From the NCBI GenBank assembly GCA_030428695.1, contig JAUIEM010000029.1, forward strand, positions 1 to 38,454: a stretch of DNA of 38,454 nt, given 5' to 3'. Numbering within the stretch: position 1 is the first letter of the stretch; each line of letters begins with the position of its first letter. Source of the stretch: a bacterium. GTDB lineage: Bacteria > Planctomycetota > J058 > JAJDCP01. The translations under genes were made by a program, and so were the position numbers. A model generated the notes under the pieces. It saw nothing but the letters and a program-made list of their open reading frames with translations, did not search any database and was not told where the DNA came from. Of the stretch, positions 7,494-18,773 are shown in pieces.

Positions 7494-8438
7494 ATGTTCG
7501 AGGGAACGACGGTACGAGCGACGGTGGTCCGTGTCGTCGACGGCGACACGGTGCGCGTGCGGCTCCCCGGCCAGGTCGACGAAGAGACGCTGCGCCTCTT
7601 GTGCCTCGACACCGAGGAGTGTCGCGCGAGCGGCTCCAAGCCCCAGACCCCCTGGGGTTGCGCGGCCCGCGACAAGGCCCGGACGGTGCTGTCGCCGGGC
7701 GACGAGGTCACCCTCGAGTTCCCCGGGACCGAGAGCTACGAGACCTGCCTGCGCCGCTACCGCGGGAACTACGGCCGGCTGCTCGTGTTCCTCTACAAGG
7801 GGGACGTCGACTACCAGAGCCTGATGATCCGCGAAGGCTACAGCCCCTACTACGCCAAGTACGGCTTCGCCGCCTTCCCGGCCCACCACGCCCGCTACAC
7901 CGCCGCCGAGCGCGCGGCCCAGCGGGCCAACGTCGGGGTCTGGAACCAGCAGGCGGTCAACGGCGCCGAGCTGCGGAACTACGGCCTGCTCTCCGTGTGG
8001 TGGCAGCTGCGCGCCCGCACCATCGAGGCCTACCGCCGGCTCAAGGTCGACTCTCCACAAGTTTTCAACACGCGGCTGGACTATTCCACCATTCTGGAAA
8101 AGGCCGACCTCGGCGAGACGGTCACGATCTTCACCGAGCTGCGCGACATCCGCGAGGACGGCCGCTCGGCGCTGATCACCATCGCCTCGATCGCCCAGCC
8201 CTTCACCTTCTACATCCCCGACATCCGCAAGGAAGAAGGCGCCGGCATCCTCAACCTCCTGCGCCGTCGCTACACCGGCCGCGGCGACAACCATCCCGGG
8301 CTGAGCTACGCCTACGTGCGCGGTCCGCTGAGCCTGGTCGCCGGCAAGCCGCAGATGGTGCTCGCCCGCCCCGAGCAGATCACCGACGAGGCCCCGCGGG
8401 TCGCCGACCTCGCGCCCTACAAAGGCGGGAAGCGCTGA
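7494..8438 (+). CDS. staphylococcal-nuclease-like (SNase domain) protein with C-terminal extension
   Basis: A 314-residue protein. Residues about 5-150 form an SNase OB-fold with the known catalytic pattern: V-V-D-G-D-T-V-R-V (calcium Asp18), Arg34 and Asp39-Thr40 and Glu42 in LRLLCLDTEEC, and Arg95 in RGNYGRLLVFLY. These correspond to Arg35, Asp40, Thr41, Glu43 and Arg87 of micrococcal nuclease, so it is likely an active Ca-dependent nuclease. The last 150 residues are not recognised; they contain an alternating hydrophobic stretch that might be a second OB-type domain. There is no signal peptide, unusual for this family, so it may act inside the cell. ATG at 7494 follows a GGGGG ribosome site. 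Confidence 0.82.
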   Translation: MFEGTTVRATVVRVVDGDTVRVRLPGQVDEETLRLLCLDTEECRASGSKPQTPWGCAARDKARTVLSPGDEVTLEFPGTESYETCLRRYRGNYGRLLVFLYKGDVDYQSLMIREGYSPYYAKYGFAAFPAHHARYTAAERAAQRANVGVWNQQAVNGAELRNYGLLSVWWQLRARTIEAYRRLKVDSPQVFNTRLDYSTILEKADLGETVTIFTELRDIREDGRSALITIASIAQPFTFYIPDIRKEEGAGILNLLRRRYTGRGDNHPGLSYAYVRGPLSLVAGKPQMVLARPEQITDEAPRVADLAPYKGGKR

Positions 8439-8977
8439 CCCCCACGCCCGACGCGCTAGCCGAGCTGCTCGCGCAGCTGCACGCGGGCAGCCATGTCCTC
8501 GCGGGGGACCTCGAGAGCGACTGGTGCCGGACCTGGTTCGTCGACCTCGGCGAGGCGTTCTGCGTCCCCCTGGTCCACGGCCAGCCCGCCCCCACCGCGC
8601 TCGCGAACCCCTGCGCCTGCCGGAAGACGGCCGATGAGCTCGCCTTCCGCGCGGGCATGGTCGCGCGCGGTGCGAACGTCGGCCTGCGGCCCCAGCCCTT
8701 CCCCGCCGGCCTGCGCGCGGCGCTGCCCACCTTGCGGGCGGGGCTCGGCCGCACGCGCGAGGCGCTGCTCGCCCACTACATCCAGCGCTTGCGGGATGGT
8801 CACGCCATCGCCGGCGGCGCGACCTCCGACGCGGCCTGGACCCTGGGCTGGCGGGACGGGAGCTTCGTCCGCCGCAGCTCCCGAGCGGACGAACGCGTCG
8901 AGACGCTCAGCGAGGCCGAGGTGCGCGCGGCGCTGCTCGCCCACGGCGGTCTGGGCCTCGGCGACGCCCCCGCCTGA
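8435..8977 (+). CDS. unknown protein, start codon non-standard (CTG overlapping the nuclease stop)
   Basis: A frame with very high third-position GC runs from just after the nuclease stop to 8977, about 180 residues if CTG at 8435-8437 (overlapping TGA as CTGA) is the start. No ATG, GTG or TTG occurs in this frame until ATG at 8657, which would remove the conserved-looking first 74 residues (S-D-W-C-R-T-W-F-V-D-L, then C-A-C-R-K-T). A GGCGGGAAG sequence before the CTG could act as ribosome site. A -1 frameshift from the nuclease is the other option; no classical slippery heptamer is seen. The protein has no signal or membrane segment, and I do not recognise the family. Confidence 0.55.
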   Translation: MTPTPDALAELLAQLHAGSHVLAGDLESDWCRTWFVDLGEAFCVPLVHGQPAPTALANPCACRKTADELAFRAGMVARGANVGLRPQPFPAGLRAALPTLRAGLGRTREALLAHYIQRLRDGHAIAGGATSDAAWTLGWRDGSFVRRSSRADERVETLSEAEVRAALLAHGGLGLGDAPA

Positions 8978-9006
8978 CCGGCGCTTGCGTCGGGACCCAG
9001 CGCGGC

Positions 9007-9012
9007 TACGAT
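9007..9012 (+). promoter_or_regulatory. -10 element TACGAT of the small membrane protein gene
   Basis: GC-TACGAT is placed about 22 bases before the GTG start at 9034 and shortly before the GAGGAG ribosome site. The identical octamer GCTACGAT recurs upstream of the dehydrogenase gene on the minus strand at 26353-26360. Confidence 0.45.
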
Positions 9013-9033
9013 ACGGGCGAGGAGAGCGCCGCC

Positions 9034-9651
9034 GTGAACGCATTCGCCACACGCATCCACAGCCTGGTCGAGGAGCGGAACCGCGACGTCCTCGCCGATG
9101 TGACGATGCAGGGCCTGCTCGGCGGCTTCTGGTGCGTCGTGACCTTCGGCGCGGTGTTCCTGCTCGGCTGGCTGCTGACCTCCTTCTGGCTCGCCTGGCT
9201 GATCGTCGCGGTCTACTTCGCGGTCGCGACCTGGTCGGCCCTGCGCGAGGTCGATCCCTGGGCCCATCTGACCCCGATCAGCCGCGACGAGCGCACCCGC
9301 CGCGACATCGAGCGCTACCTCGCGGCCGCGACGGGCCGCGGCGTCGGCGCCCTGCGCCGGGACGGCATCGCCGGCCTGGCGATGGTGCTGATCGCGGGCC
9401 CGCGCAGCGTGATCGGCGCCTGGCGCTCCTACAAACGCATCCTGCCGCAGGAGCAGGAGCTCAGCGCGGCCGCCGGCGCCATCCTCGCCGAGTGCCCGCA
9501 GATGTTCGCCCCCGACCTCGACGCCCGGGCCTGCGCGATCCTCGCCCGGCTCGGCATGATCGGCTTCGAGACCGACGAGGACGGCGACGTGCACATGACG
9601 CTGACGACCCGCGGCCGCAAGCTCCAGGACGACGTCGAGCGCGGCGCCTGA
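9034..9651 (+). CDS. two-helix membrane protein of unknown function
   Basis: A 205-residue protein starting at GTG 9034 with GAGGAG nine bases upstream. Two hydrophobic helices (about residues 28-50 and 52-68, [19 protein letters not shown]) form a tight hairpin near the N-terminus. The remaining 135 residues are charged and soluble. Its last part (about 150-205) looks like a small helical or winged domain: [14 protein letters not shown], then a short D-E-D-G-D-V strand and L-T-T-R-G-R-K-L, reminiscent of a winged helix ending. No known family was recognised. It ends three bases from the convergent RND gene. Confidence 0.7.
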   Translation: MNAFATRIHSLVEERNRDVLADVTMQGLLGGFWCVVTFGAVFLLGWLLTSFWLAWLIVAVYFAVATWSALREVDPWAHLTPISRDERTRRDIERYLAAATGRGVGALRRDGIAGLAMVLIAGPRSVIGAWRSYKRILPQEQELSAAAGAILAECPQMFAPDLDARACAILARLGMIGFETDEDGDVHMTLTTRGRKLQDDVERGA

Positions 9652-9654
9652 GCC

Positions 9655-12749
<3,095 letters not shown>

Positions 12750-12753
<4 letters not shown>

Positions 12754-13922
12754 CGCGTGCCCTCCCGGTCGGCATCGCCGGGGATGGTGATCGGCGCGCC
12801 GTCGTCGACGAGCTGCTGGCCGAGGGTGACGACCCGCCCCTCGAGCGGGTCCCCGACGACCTCGACGCGGTCGCCGTCGCGGATGCCGACCTCGACCGGT
12901 CGCCAGCGCACGGTCAGCGCCGCCTCATCGACGAGGAAGACGCCGACCACGTCGTCGCGCCGGGTCAGCGCGCGCTCGGGCACGACCACCGCCTGCTCGA
13001 CGCGCTCGAGGACGACCGAGGCGCGGATGAACATACCGGGCTTGAGCCGCCAGCCCTGGTTCGGGATCGCGAGCTCGACCCGGGCCTGGCGCGAGTTGGC
13101 CTGGAAGACCGGGGCGATGCGGGCGATCGTCGCGACGAACACCTCGCCGGGGAAGGCGTCGGTCGTCACCCGCGCCGCCTGGCCGACGCGCAGGAAGCGG
13201 TAGTCCTTCTCGGTGACGAAGATCACGCCGGTGATCGGGTCGAGCTCGACGACCGACAGGAGCGCCCGCTGCGCGGGCACGATCGTGCCCGGGTCGACGT
13301 AGCGCTCGCCGACCAGCCGCGGCTGCAAGTCGCCGGACCACTCCGCCCGCACCCGCGTGTAGCCGAGCCGGATGCGGGTGCCTTCCAGCAGCGCGGCGGC
13401 GCGGGCGACGTGGGCGGTGGCGACCTCGACCCGCGCCTCCTGGGCGAGGTGGTCGGCGCGGGCGGCGTCGACCACCGTCTCGGAGGCGGCGCCCCGCACC
13501 CGCATCGACTCGACCCGGGCGAGCTCGCGGGCGGCGATGGTCAGGGCGCTGCGGGCCTCGTACAGGTTCGCCGCCGCGACCAGGGAGTCGGCGCGGTGCG
13601 AGGCGATCTCCTGCAGCAGCTCGGCGTCGTCGAGGCCGGCGACGAGCTGACCGAAATGGACGGTGTCGCCGATGTCGACGGACAGGAAGCGCAGCTGGCC
13701 CCCGACCTTGGGCGCGACGACCAGCTCGGCGCGGGGCTCGAGCGTGCCGCTGAAGGTGCGCCGCAGCTCGAGGGGCTCGACCGTGACCCGGGCGACCTCG
13801 ACGGGCGCCGGTCCGCGTTCGCCGCGACCGCCCGCCTGCGCGGGCTCCTGCAGGCGCTGGAAGATCGTCCAGCCGAGAAGGCCGAGGCCGACGAGGACCA
13901 GGAGGAGGAACAGCTTCTTCAT
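12750..13922 (-). CDS. RND periplasmic adaptor (membrane fusion protein)
   Basis: A 390-residue adaptor linking the pump to an outer-membrane channel. One N-terminal membrane anchor ([15 protein letters not shown]) is followed by the lipoyl half-motif A-P-K-V-G-G-Q-L, an alpha-hairpin of about 90 residues rich in Ala and Glu, a second lipoyl half, and beta-barrel and membrane-proximal parts (V-V-V-P-E-R-A-L). It has no lipobox Cys, so it is anchored by its helix. ATG at 13922 was preferred over an in-frame GTG six bases earlier because of GGAG spacing. It is the first gene of the two-gene operon. The 173 bases to the pyroglutamyl peptidase gene hold no gene. Confidence 0.9.
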
Positions 13923-14095
13923 CGCCACGCTCCGCGCCCGCGCTGAAGACCTCCGCCGTGTTCCCGCGAGAGCGGTGCATACCGGACGGCGGTGGTCCGA
14001 TTTCCGGGCCTTACGGACGACAACGACGAGCGCCCGCGGAAGGTTCCATCCGTTCGCGGCGGGCGACGAGATTCACACCGCGCGCAGCGGGCAGC

Positions 14096-14764
14096 TCAGT
14101 GCAGCGCGCCCGCGGCCAGGCGCATGTCCCGACGGTTGGTCACGGACACCAACAACGCGAGGTGCAGGCCCTTGAGGCAGGTGTCGAGGGGCAGGCTCGG
14201 GGGAAGAGGCTCGCCCGGCCGTTGCCAGGCCGCGGCCTGGTCGGGCAGGTAGGGGACGTGGACGAAGCCGCCCCGCACGTCCGGACGGCGGGCGAGGTGG
14301 TGCATCAGCCCGTAGAAGGTGTGGTTGCAGACGAAGGTGCCGGCGGTCTGGGAGACCTCGGCGGGGATCGCGGAGCTCTGCAGGGACGAGACCACCATCT
14401 TGATCGGCAGATCCGTCCAGTAGCCGACCGGTCCTCCCTCGACGACCGGGCGATCGATCGGCCGTCGACCAGAGTTGTCGGGGATGCGCGCGTCGGCGAT
14501 GTTGATCGCGACCCGCTCGAAGCTGAGCGCGCGGCGCCCGCCCGCCTGGCCCAGACAGACGACCAGCTCGGGGTCGTGCTCCGCGATCAGGCCGACCAGG
14601 CGGGAGACGGATGCGCCGAACACGCAGGGCAGCACCGCGCTGCGCACCGCCCTGCCGGCGATGGTCCGCCCGCCGAGGCGGGTGGCGAGCTGCGCCGAGG
14701 AGTTGACCGCCTCGCCGCCGAAGGGCTCGAAGCCGGTGACCAGGATCGTCCGCTCTGTGCCCAT
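14096..14764 (-). CDS. pcp: pyroglutamyl peptidase I (pyrrolidone-carboxylate peptidase)
   Basis: A 222-residue cytoplasmic cysteine peptidase that removes N-terminal pyroglutamate from peptides. The family marks are all present: V-T-G-F-E-P-F-G-G at the N-terminus, Glu83 in G-Q-A-G-G-R-x-x-L-S-F-E-R-V-A-I-N, Cys146 in A-G-T-F-V-C-N-H-T-F-Y, and His169 in G-F-V-H-V-P-Y-L-P. These are the Glu-Cys-His catalytic residues of peptidase family C15, and the length is typical. It stands alone, divergent from the D-aminoacylase-like gene; both act on modified or D-type peptide ends, so a shared role in peptide scavenging is possible but not shown. Confidence 0.92.
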   Translation of the reverse strand: MGTERTILVTGFEPFGGEAVNSSAQLATRLGGRTIAGRAVRSAVLPCVFGASVSRLVGLIAEHDPELVVCLGQAGGRRALSFERVAINIADARIPDNSGRRPIDRPVVEGGPVGYWTDLPIKMVVSSLQSSAIPAEVSQTAGTFVCNHTFYGLMHHLARRPDVRGGFVHVPYLPDQAAAWQRPGEPLPPSLPLDTCLKGLHLALLVSVTNRRDMRLAAGALH

Positions 14765-14876
14765 ACCCGTCCCTCGCCCTGGGCCCTGTGCCAGAGTACA
14801 CGATGGTGACGCGGGGGGCCAAGCGTCGACGGGGGCCCGACGCGCACGGCGTCGAAACTTTTTCGCGAGAGAGGTG

Positions 14877-14904
14877 TTAACCGATCGGTTAAGTCTGCTA
14901 TACT
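14877..14904 (+). promoter_or_regulatory. promoter with a perfect 16-bp palindromic operator
   Basis: TTAACCGATCGGTTAA (14877-14892) is a perfect palindrome. It is followed by TATACT (14899-14904), a good -10 element preceded by GC. A TTAACC -35 would fall inside the palindrome at a 16-base spacer, so a protein bound there would block polymerase. Size and symmetry fit a TetR-family dimer site. No TetR gene is in the window. Confidence 0.65.
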
Positions 14905-14931
14905 ACGTCCACATTCCCACGGAGAGAACCG

Positions 14932-16689
14932 ATGGACTACGACCTCAAGATCACCGGCGGCACCATCATCGACGGCACGGGCGCGGCCCGCTTCCAGGGC
15001 GACGTCGCGATCCGCGACGGCAAGATCGTCGCGGTCGGGAAGTGCGAAGGCAGCGCGCAGGAGACCATCGACGCCGAGGGCGCCCTGGTCACGCCCGGCT
15101 TCACCGACATCCACACCCACTACGACGGCCAGATCTCCTGGGACGAAGAGCTCGCGCCCTCGAGCGTGCACGGCGTGACGACCGCGGTGCTCGGCAGCTG
15201 CGGGGTCGGCTTCGCGCCGGTCCGCACCGCGGACCACGAGCGGCTGATCCGGCTGATGGAGGGGGTCGAGGACATCCCCGGCAGCGCGCTCTCCGAGGGC
15301 CTGACCTGGAACTGGGAGAGCTACCCCGAGTACCTCGAGGCGATCGACAAGCTGCCCCACACCATCGACTTCCTCGGCCACGTGCCCCACGACGCCCTGC
15401 GCGTCTACGCGATGGGCGAGCGCGGCGCCGCCGGCGAGCCGGCCACCGAGGACGACATCGCGACGATGCGCGGCCTGGTGCGCGAGGCCCTCGAGGCCGG
15501 CGCTGTCGGCTTCAGCACCGGCCGCACCGACAACCACCGCACCGCCGACGGCCTCGCCACGCCGGCCAGCGAGGCGCACGCGGCGGAGCTGATCGGCATC
15601 GCCGAGGCCTTCCGCGGTCTCGACCACGGCGTGCTGCAGGCGGTCTCGGACTTCGACATGACGATCTCCGACGCGCGCTTCGACGGCGAGTTCGACGTGA
15701 TCGAGAAGATGGCGGCAGCGGCCGGCGGGCGGCCCCTGTCGATGTCGCTGATGCAGCGCGACCAGGCCGCCGACCAGTGGCTGCGCATCATCGCCCGGGC
15801 CGAGCAGGCCAACGCCCGCGGCATCCCGATGCGGCTGCAGGTCGCCCCCCGGGCCATCGGCGTGATGCTCGGCCTGCAGGCAACCTTCCATCCCTTCATG
15901 GGCTTCCCGAGCTACAAGGCGATCGCCGACCGTCCCTTCGCCGACCGCGTCGCGGCCCTGCGCGATCCCGCCGTGCGAGCGCGCCTGTTGCAGGAGAGCA
16001 ACGAGCCGGTGTCCGGCAAGGACAGCTCGATCCCGCCCCTCGCCGACCTCCTGCTCGCCCAGCTCGACCAGCTCGCCTTCCGCCTGCACCCGCTCGGCAG
16101 CGAGCCGAACTACGAGCCGCGGCTCGAGAACTCCCTCGGCGTGCGGGCGAAGATGAGCGGCAAGCCGGTGCTCGAGGTGTTGCTCGACGCCCTGCTCGAG
16201 GACGACGGCCAGGCGCTCCTGTACTTCCCCTTGTACAACTACACCGAGAACAACCTCGACAACGTCCGCACGATGCTGACCCATCCCCTCGCCCTGCCCG
16301 GCCTGAGCGACGGCGGCGCCCACGTCGGCACGGTCTGCGACGCGAGCTTCCCGACCTTCCTCCTGACCCACTGGGGACGCGACCGGCGAGAAGGCCGCCT
16401 GCCCCTCGAGCAGCTGATCAAGATGCAGGCCCACGACACCGCCCGCTACATCGGCCTCGCCGACCGCGGCACCGTCGCCGTCGGCCAGCGCGCCGACCTC
16501 AACGTGATCGACTTCGCCAAGCTGCGCCTGCACGCCCCGCGCCTGCACGCCGACCTGCCCGCCGGCGGCCGCCGCTTCCTGCAGGGCTCCGACGGCTACC
16601 GCGCGACCCTGGTCAAGGGCACGGTCATCGCCCGCGACGGCGCGCTGACCGGCGCCCGGCCCGGACGCCTGGTGCGCGTCGGGCAGTAG
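14932..16689 (+). CDS. N-acyl-D-amino-acid deacylase-like amidohydrolase
   Basis: A 585-residue metal-dependent hydrolase of the amidohydrolase-3/D-aminoacylase group. It has the N-terminal beta-sandwich start ([14 protein letters not shown]), the metal pair His61/His63 in [12 protein letters not shown], Cys90 in [10 protein letters not shown] (a metal ligand in D-aminoacylase), and the late L-S-D-G-G-A-H-V-G with the catalytic Asp. The end returns to the sandwich ([15 protein letters not shown]). It is about 100 residues longer than classical D-aminoacylase, as in a common uncharacterised branch, so the substrate is open. There is no signal peptide. ATG follows GGAGAG, under the palindromic promoter just upstream. 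Confidence 0.85.
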   Translation: MDYDLKITGGTIIDGTGAARFQGDVAIRDGKIVAVGKCEGSAQETIDAEGALVTPGFTDIHTHYDGQISWDEELAPSSVHGVTTAVLGSCGVGFAPVRTADHERLIRLMEGVEDIPGSALSEGLTWNWESYPEYLEAIDKLPHTIDFLGHVPHDALRVYAMGERGAAGEPATEDDIATMRGLVREALEAGAVGFSTGRTDNHRTADGLATPASEAHAAELIGIAEAFRGLDHGVLQAVSDFDMTISDARFDGEFDVIEKMAAAAGGRPLSMSLMQRDQAADQWLRIIARAEQANARGIPMRLQVAPRAIGVMLGLQATFHPFMGFPSYKAIADRPFADRVAALRDPAVRARLLQESNEPVSGKDSSIPPLADLLLAQLDQLAFRLHPLGSEPNYEPRLENSLGVRAKMSGKPVLEVLLDALLEDDGQALLYFPLYNYTENNLDNVRTMLTHPLALPGLSDGGAHVGTVCDASFPTFLLTHWGRDRREGRLPLEQLIKMQAHDTARYIGLADRGTVAVGQRADLNVIDFAKLRLHAPRLHADLPAGGRRFLQGSDGYRATLVKGTVIARDGALTGARPGRLVRVGQ

Positions 16690-16691
16690 CC

Positions 16692-16741
16692 TATACTGGA
16701 AGCTCCTCCGCATCCTCGGAGGATGACCCAGAGGAGCTTCC
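16692..16741 (+). promoter_or_regulatory. promoter and hairpin covering the ribosome site of the YceI gene
   Basis: TATACT (16692-16697) is a -10 candidate. It is followed by a perfect 11-base inverted repeat, GGAAGCTCCTC (16698-16708) and GAGGAGCTTCC (16731-16741), with a second small stem CATCC/GGATG (16711-16725) nested in the loop. The right arm contains the GAGGAG ribosome site and ends at the base before the ATG at 16742. Folding would hide the ribosome site; as DNA it could also be an operator. Confidence 0.6.
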
Positions 16742-17362
16742 ATGCGCGCGCTGCCCACCCTGCTTCCCCTCCTGCTCCTCCTCGCCCCGGCCGCCGCCGA
16801 CACCTACACGCTGGTGCCGGACTCCTGCGAGGTCGTCGCGCTGCTCAAGCCGGCGGGCATCGCCGCCCGCCTCGCCCACGAGCACGTGATCCACGCCCAG
16901 AGCCTGCAGGGCTCGTTCACCCTGACCGACGATCCGGCCGGCTGCGCCGTCGCGATCACGGTCGCGGCGACCGAGCTCGAGCCGGATGAGGGCGCGATGC
17001 GGGAGAAGTACGGGCTCGAGGACGATGTGTCGGACGACGACCGCGACGAGATCCGCGAGAACATGCACGGGGAGGACCAGCTCGCGACCGAGGACTTCCC
17101 GGAGATCTCCTTCCGCTCGAAGAGCTTCACGAAGACCGACGAGGGCTGGGACATCACCGGCACCTTCACCCTGCGCGGCGTCGAGAAGGAGCTGACGGTG
17201 TCGGCCCGCATCGACGCCGGGAGCGGCGCGTTGCGCTGCGAGACCAGCTTCACCTTGCTGCAGAGCGACTTCGGCTACAGCCCCTACTCGGCGATGTTCG
17301 GCGCGATCCGCAACGCCGACGAGGTCGAGGTGCGGGTGAAGCTGTTCGGGCTGCGGGAGTAG
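16742..17362 (+). CDS. YceI-family periplasmic lipid-binding protein
   Basis: A 206-residue exported protein with a signal peptide of about 19 residues (L-L-P-L-L-L-L-L-A-P-A-A-A). The mature part follows the YceI lipocalin-like barrel: T-Y-T-L-V-P-D-S-C-E-V near the start, H-E-H-V-I-H-A, F-T-L-T-D-D-P, the central F-P-E-I-S-F-R-S-K-S, then G-T-F-T-L-R-G-V-E-K-E-L-T-V and S-D-F-G-Y-S-P-Y-S. This family binds polyisoprenoids or fatty amides in the periplasm. An acidic insert at about 76-110 (D-D-V-S-D-D-D-R-D-E) is larger than usual. The gene follows the amidohydrolase by about 50 bases but has its own promoter and hairpin. Confidence 0.85.
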   Translation: MRALPTLLPLLLLLAPAAADTYTLVPDSCEVVALLKPAGIAARLAHEHVIHAQSLQGSFTLTDDPAGCAVAITVAATELEPDEGAMREKYGLEDDVSDDDRDEIRENMHGEDQLATEDFPEISFRSKSFTKTDEGWDITGTFTLRGVEKELTVSARIDAGSGALRCETSFTLLQSDFGYSPYSAMFGAIRNADEVEVRVKLFGLRE

Positions 17363-17383
17363 GCGCGCTTTGAGGGGGACCCC

Positions 17384-18307
17384 TCAGAACCGGGTGGTCA
17401 GCTGCAACCCGACGAACGGCTGCGGATCGTACCGATCGCGCTCGATGCGCTCGCCGCGCCTGCCCTCGAGCTCGAGCTCCCCTTCGATCAGCACGCCGCC
17501 GAACACGTCGAGCTCGAAGGCGTCGTTCACCGCGTAGCTGACCCGCGCGAGCAGGGGCCAGCGCGAGTCGCTGCCGATGGTGTCGTCGTTGTTCCGCCAC
17601 TCGAGCCCGGTCACGCCGATGCCGATGCCGAGCTCCAGCTCCTCGAGCGGCGCGTAGGCGAGCTCGAGGCCGCCCCCGCTCAGCGTGCGCAGGCGGGTCG
17701 ACAGGGTGAAGCCCTCCGCGAAGCCCCAGCGCAGGTAGGGCAGCGGGAAGACGCGGTAGTCGCCCTCGAGGTCCTCGGACACCGACACGCCCAGGCCGAC
17801 CTGCAGGTCGCGGCCGAGGCCGACCGAGAAGCCGACGATCGCGCCCCAGGTCAGGGAGTCCTCGAAGTCGGCGTGCGGCTCGGCGGCGTAGCGCAGGGAG
17901 GGCGAGGCGAACAGGCCGAAGTAGCGGCCTATGCGGGTCCGGAAGCTCAGCCCCAGGCGCAGGGTCTGCACCCGCTCCCAGGGGTCGAAGCCGCCGAAGC
18001 CGCGGTTGCCCGTGAAGCGGTAGGTGTGCGAGCCGTAGTCGAGGTTGACGCCGAGGACGGTGCCCTCGGCCAGGTTGAAGTCGACGCCGACGCCGTAGCT
18101 GGCGCTGAAGGCGTCGAAGCGTCCGCCATCCTTCAGCGGGGTGCCGAAGCGGTAGACGGCGCGGGGGGTGAAGCGGAGCTCGAGGAAGTCGCGCTCCTCG
18201 GGCTCCTCCTCCTTCGGCAGCGCCCTCGCCTCACCGGAGGGCGGATCGACCTCCTGAGCGCACAGACAGGCGGCGAGGAGGATGAGAAACAGGGGGAATC
18301 GAGCCAT
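17384..18307 (-). CDS. predicted outer-membrane beta-barrel protein
   Basis: A 307-residue protein with an N-terminal signal (F-P-L-F-L-I-L-L-A-A-C-L-C-A-Q, then E). Cleavage after CAQ is likely; L-A-A-C could also be read as a lipobox. After an acidic linker the chain is a series of amphipathic strands with alternating aromatic and small residues (Y-G-V-G-V-D-F-N-L, L-R-L-G-L-S-F-R-T-R, G-L-F-A-S-P-S-L-R-Y) and ends T-T-R-F. A C-terminal Phe is the usual signal for barrel insertion in the outer membrane. It resembles DUF6268-type barrels in outline; a firm family call is not possible. GGAGG precedes the ATG at 18307. Confidence 0.78.
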   Translation of the reverse strand: MARFPLFLILLAACLCAQEVDPPSGEARALPKEEEPEERDFLELRFTPRAVYRFGTPLKDGGRFDAFSASYGVGVDFNLAEGTVLGVNLDYGSHTYRFTGNRGFGGFDPWERVQTLRLGLSFRTRIGRYFGLFASPSLRYAAEPHADFEDSLTWGAIVGFSVGLGRDLQVGLGVSVSEDLEGDYRVFPLPYLRWGFAEGFTLSTRLRTLSGGGLELAYAPLEELELGIGIGVTGLEWRNNDDTIGSDSRWPLLARVSYAVNDAFELDVFGGVLIEGELELEGRRGERIERDRYDPQPFVGLQLTTRF

Positions 18308-18335
18308 CGCGGGCCTCCAGGAACGGGGCACGCCT

Positions 18336-18341
18336 ATCGTA
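18336..18341 (-). promoter_or_regulatory. -10 element TACGAT of the beta-barrel gene
   Basis: On the minus strand TACGAT lies about 30 bases before the ATG at 18307, with GGAGG between. It matches the -10 form seen at 9007 and 26358. Confidence 0.4.
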
Positions 18342-18369
18342 CCATGCCGGACCGCGGGCGTCCGCTTCC

Positions 18370-18645
18370 TCAGACCACGATGCCGGACACCTCGAACCAG
18401 CGCAGCACCGGCGCCGGGCCGACGAAGCGGGTCGCCGCCTCGGTGCCCGGCGCGGCCGGACCGGTCGAACGCTCGACGTGCTCGCCGCGCACGGTCACGG
18501 CGCGGCCGACGTGCTCTTCCAGGCCCTCTTCGCAGCCGCGCAGCTCGACCTCGCCGTCCTCGGTCTCCAGCCGGTAGGGGCTCCGATAGCCGACCGAGCG
18601 CACGCGCTTCAGGGTGCCGTGCAGCTCCTTGCTCTCGTCCGTCAT
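18370..18645 (-). CDS. small acidic protein of unknown function
   Basis: A 91-residue protein beginning M-T-D-E-S-K-E-L-H-G-T-L-K-R-V-R. The first 60 residues alternate short strands (G-Y-R-S-P-Y-R-L-E-T, G-E-V-E-L-R-G-C, A-V-T-V-R-G-E-H-V), like a small OB- or SH3-type barrel; the end (V-L-R-W-F-E-V-S-G-I-V-V) is another strand. No signal or membrane segment. Start at 18645 was chosen for GGAG eight bases upstream; the frame runs further but upstream codons look non-coding. GCTACGGT on the minus strand (18683-18676) is a likely -10. Family not recognised. Confidence 0.65.
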   Translation of the reverse strand: MTDESKELHGTLKRVRSVGYRSPYRLETEDGEVELRGCEEGLEEHVGRAVTVRGEHVERSTGPAAPGTEAATRFVGPAPVLRWFEVSGIVV

Positions 18646-18734
18646 GCTCGAATCTCCGCGTCGGAGGTGGCCCCCACCGTAGCAGGCGGGCGGGGGATCG
18701 GACAAGACACTGGCGCGCGGCGGCCCCGGATGCG

Positions 18735-18740
18735 AATAAT
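18735..18740 (+). promoter_or_regulatory. -10 element AATAAT of the EF-hand/SelO operon
   Basis: AATAAT, one of the few AT-rich hexamers in the 128-base divergent gap 18646-18773, lies about 34 bases before the ATG at 18774 and ahead of the GGAGGGA ribosome site. No clear -35 was found. Confidence 0.4.
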
Positions 18741-18773
18741 GGGGAAACGGAAGACACGGCGGAGGGACCCGGC

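Noticed and set aside
18290..18307. Lipoprotein signal in the beta-barrel protein
   Set aside because: L-A-A-C could be a lipobox, but a C-A-Q cleavage before E matches the other exported proteins here and suits a barrel better.
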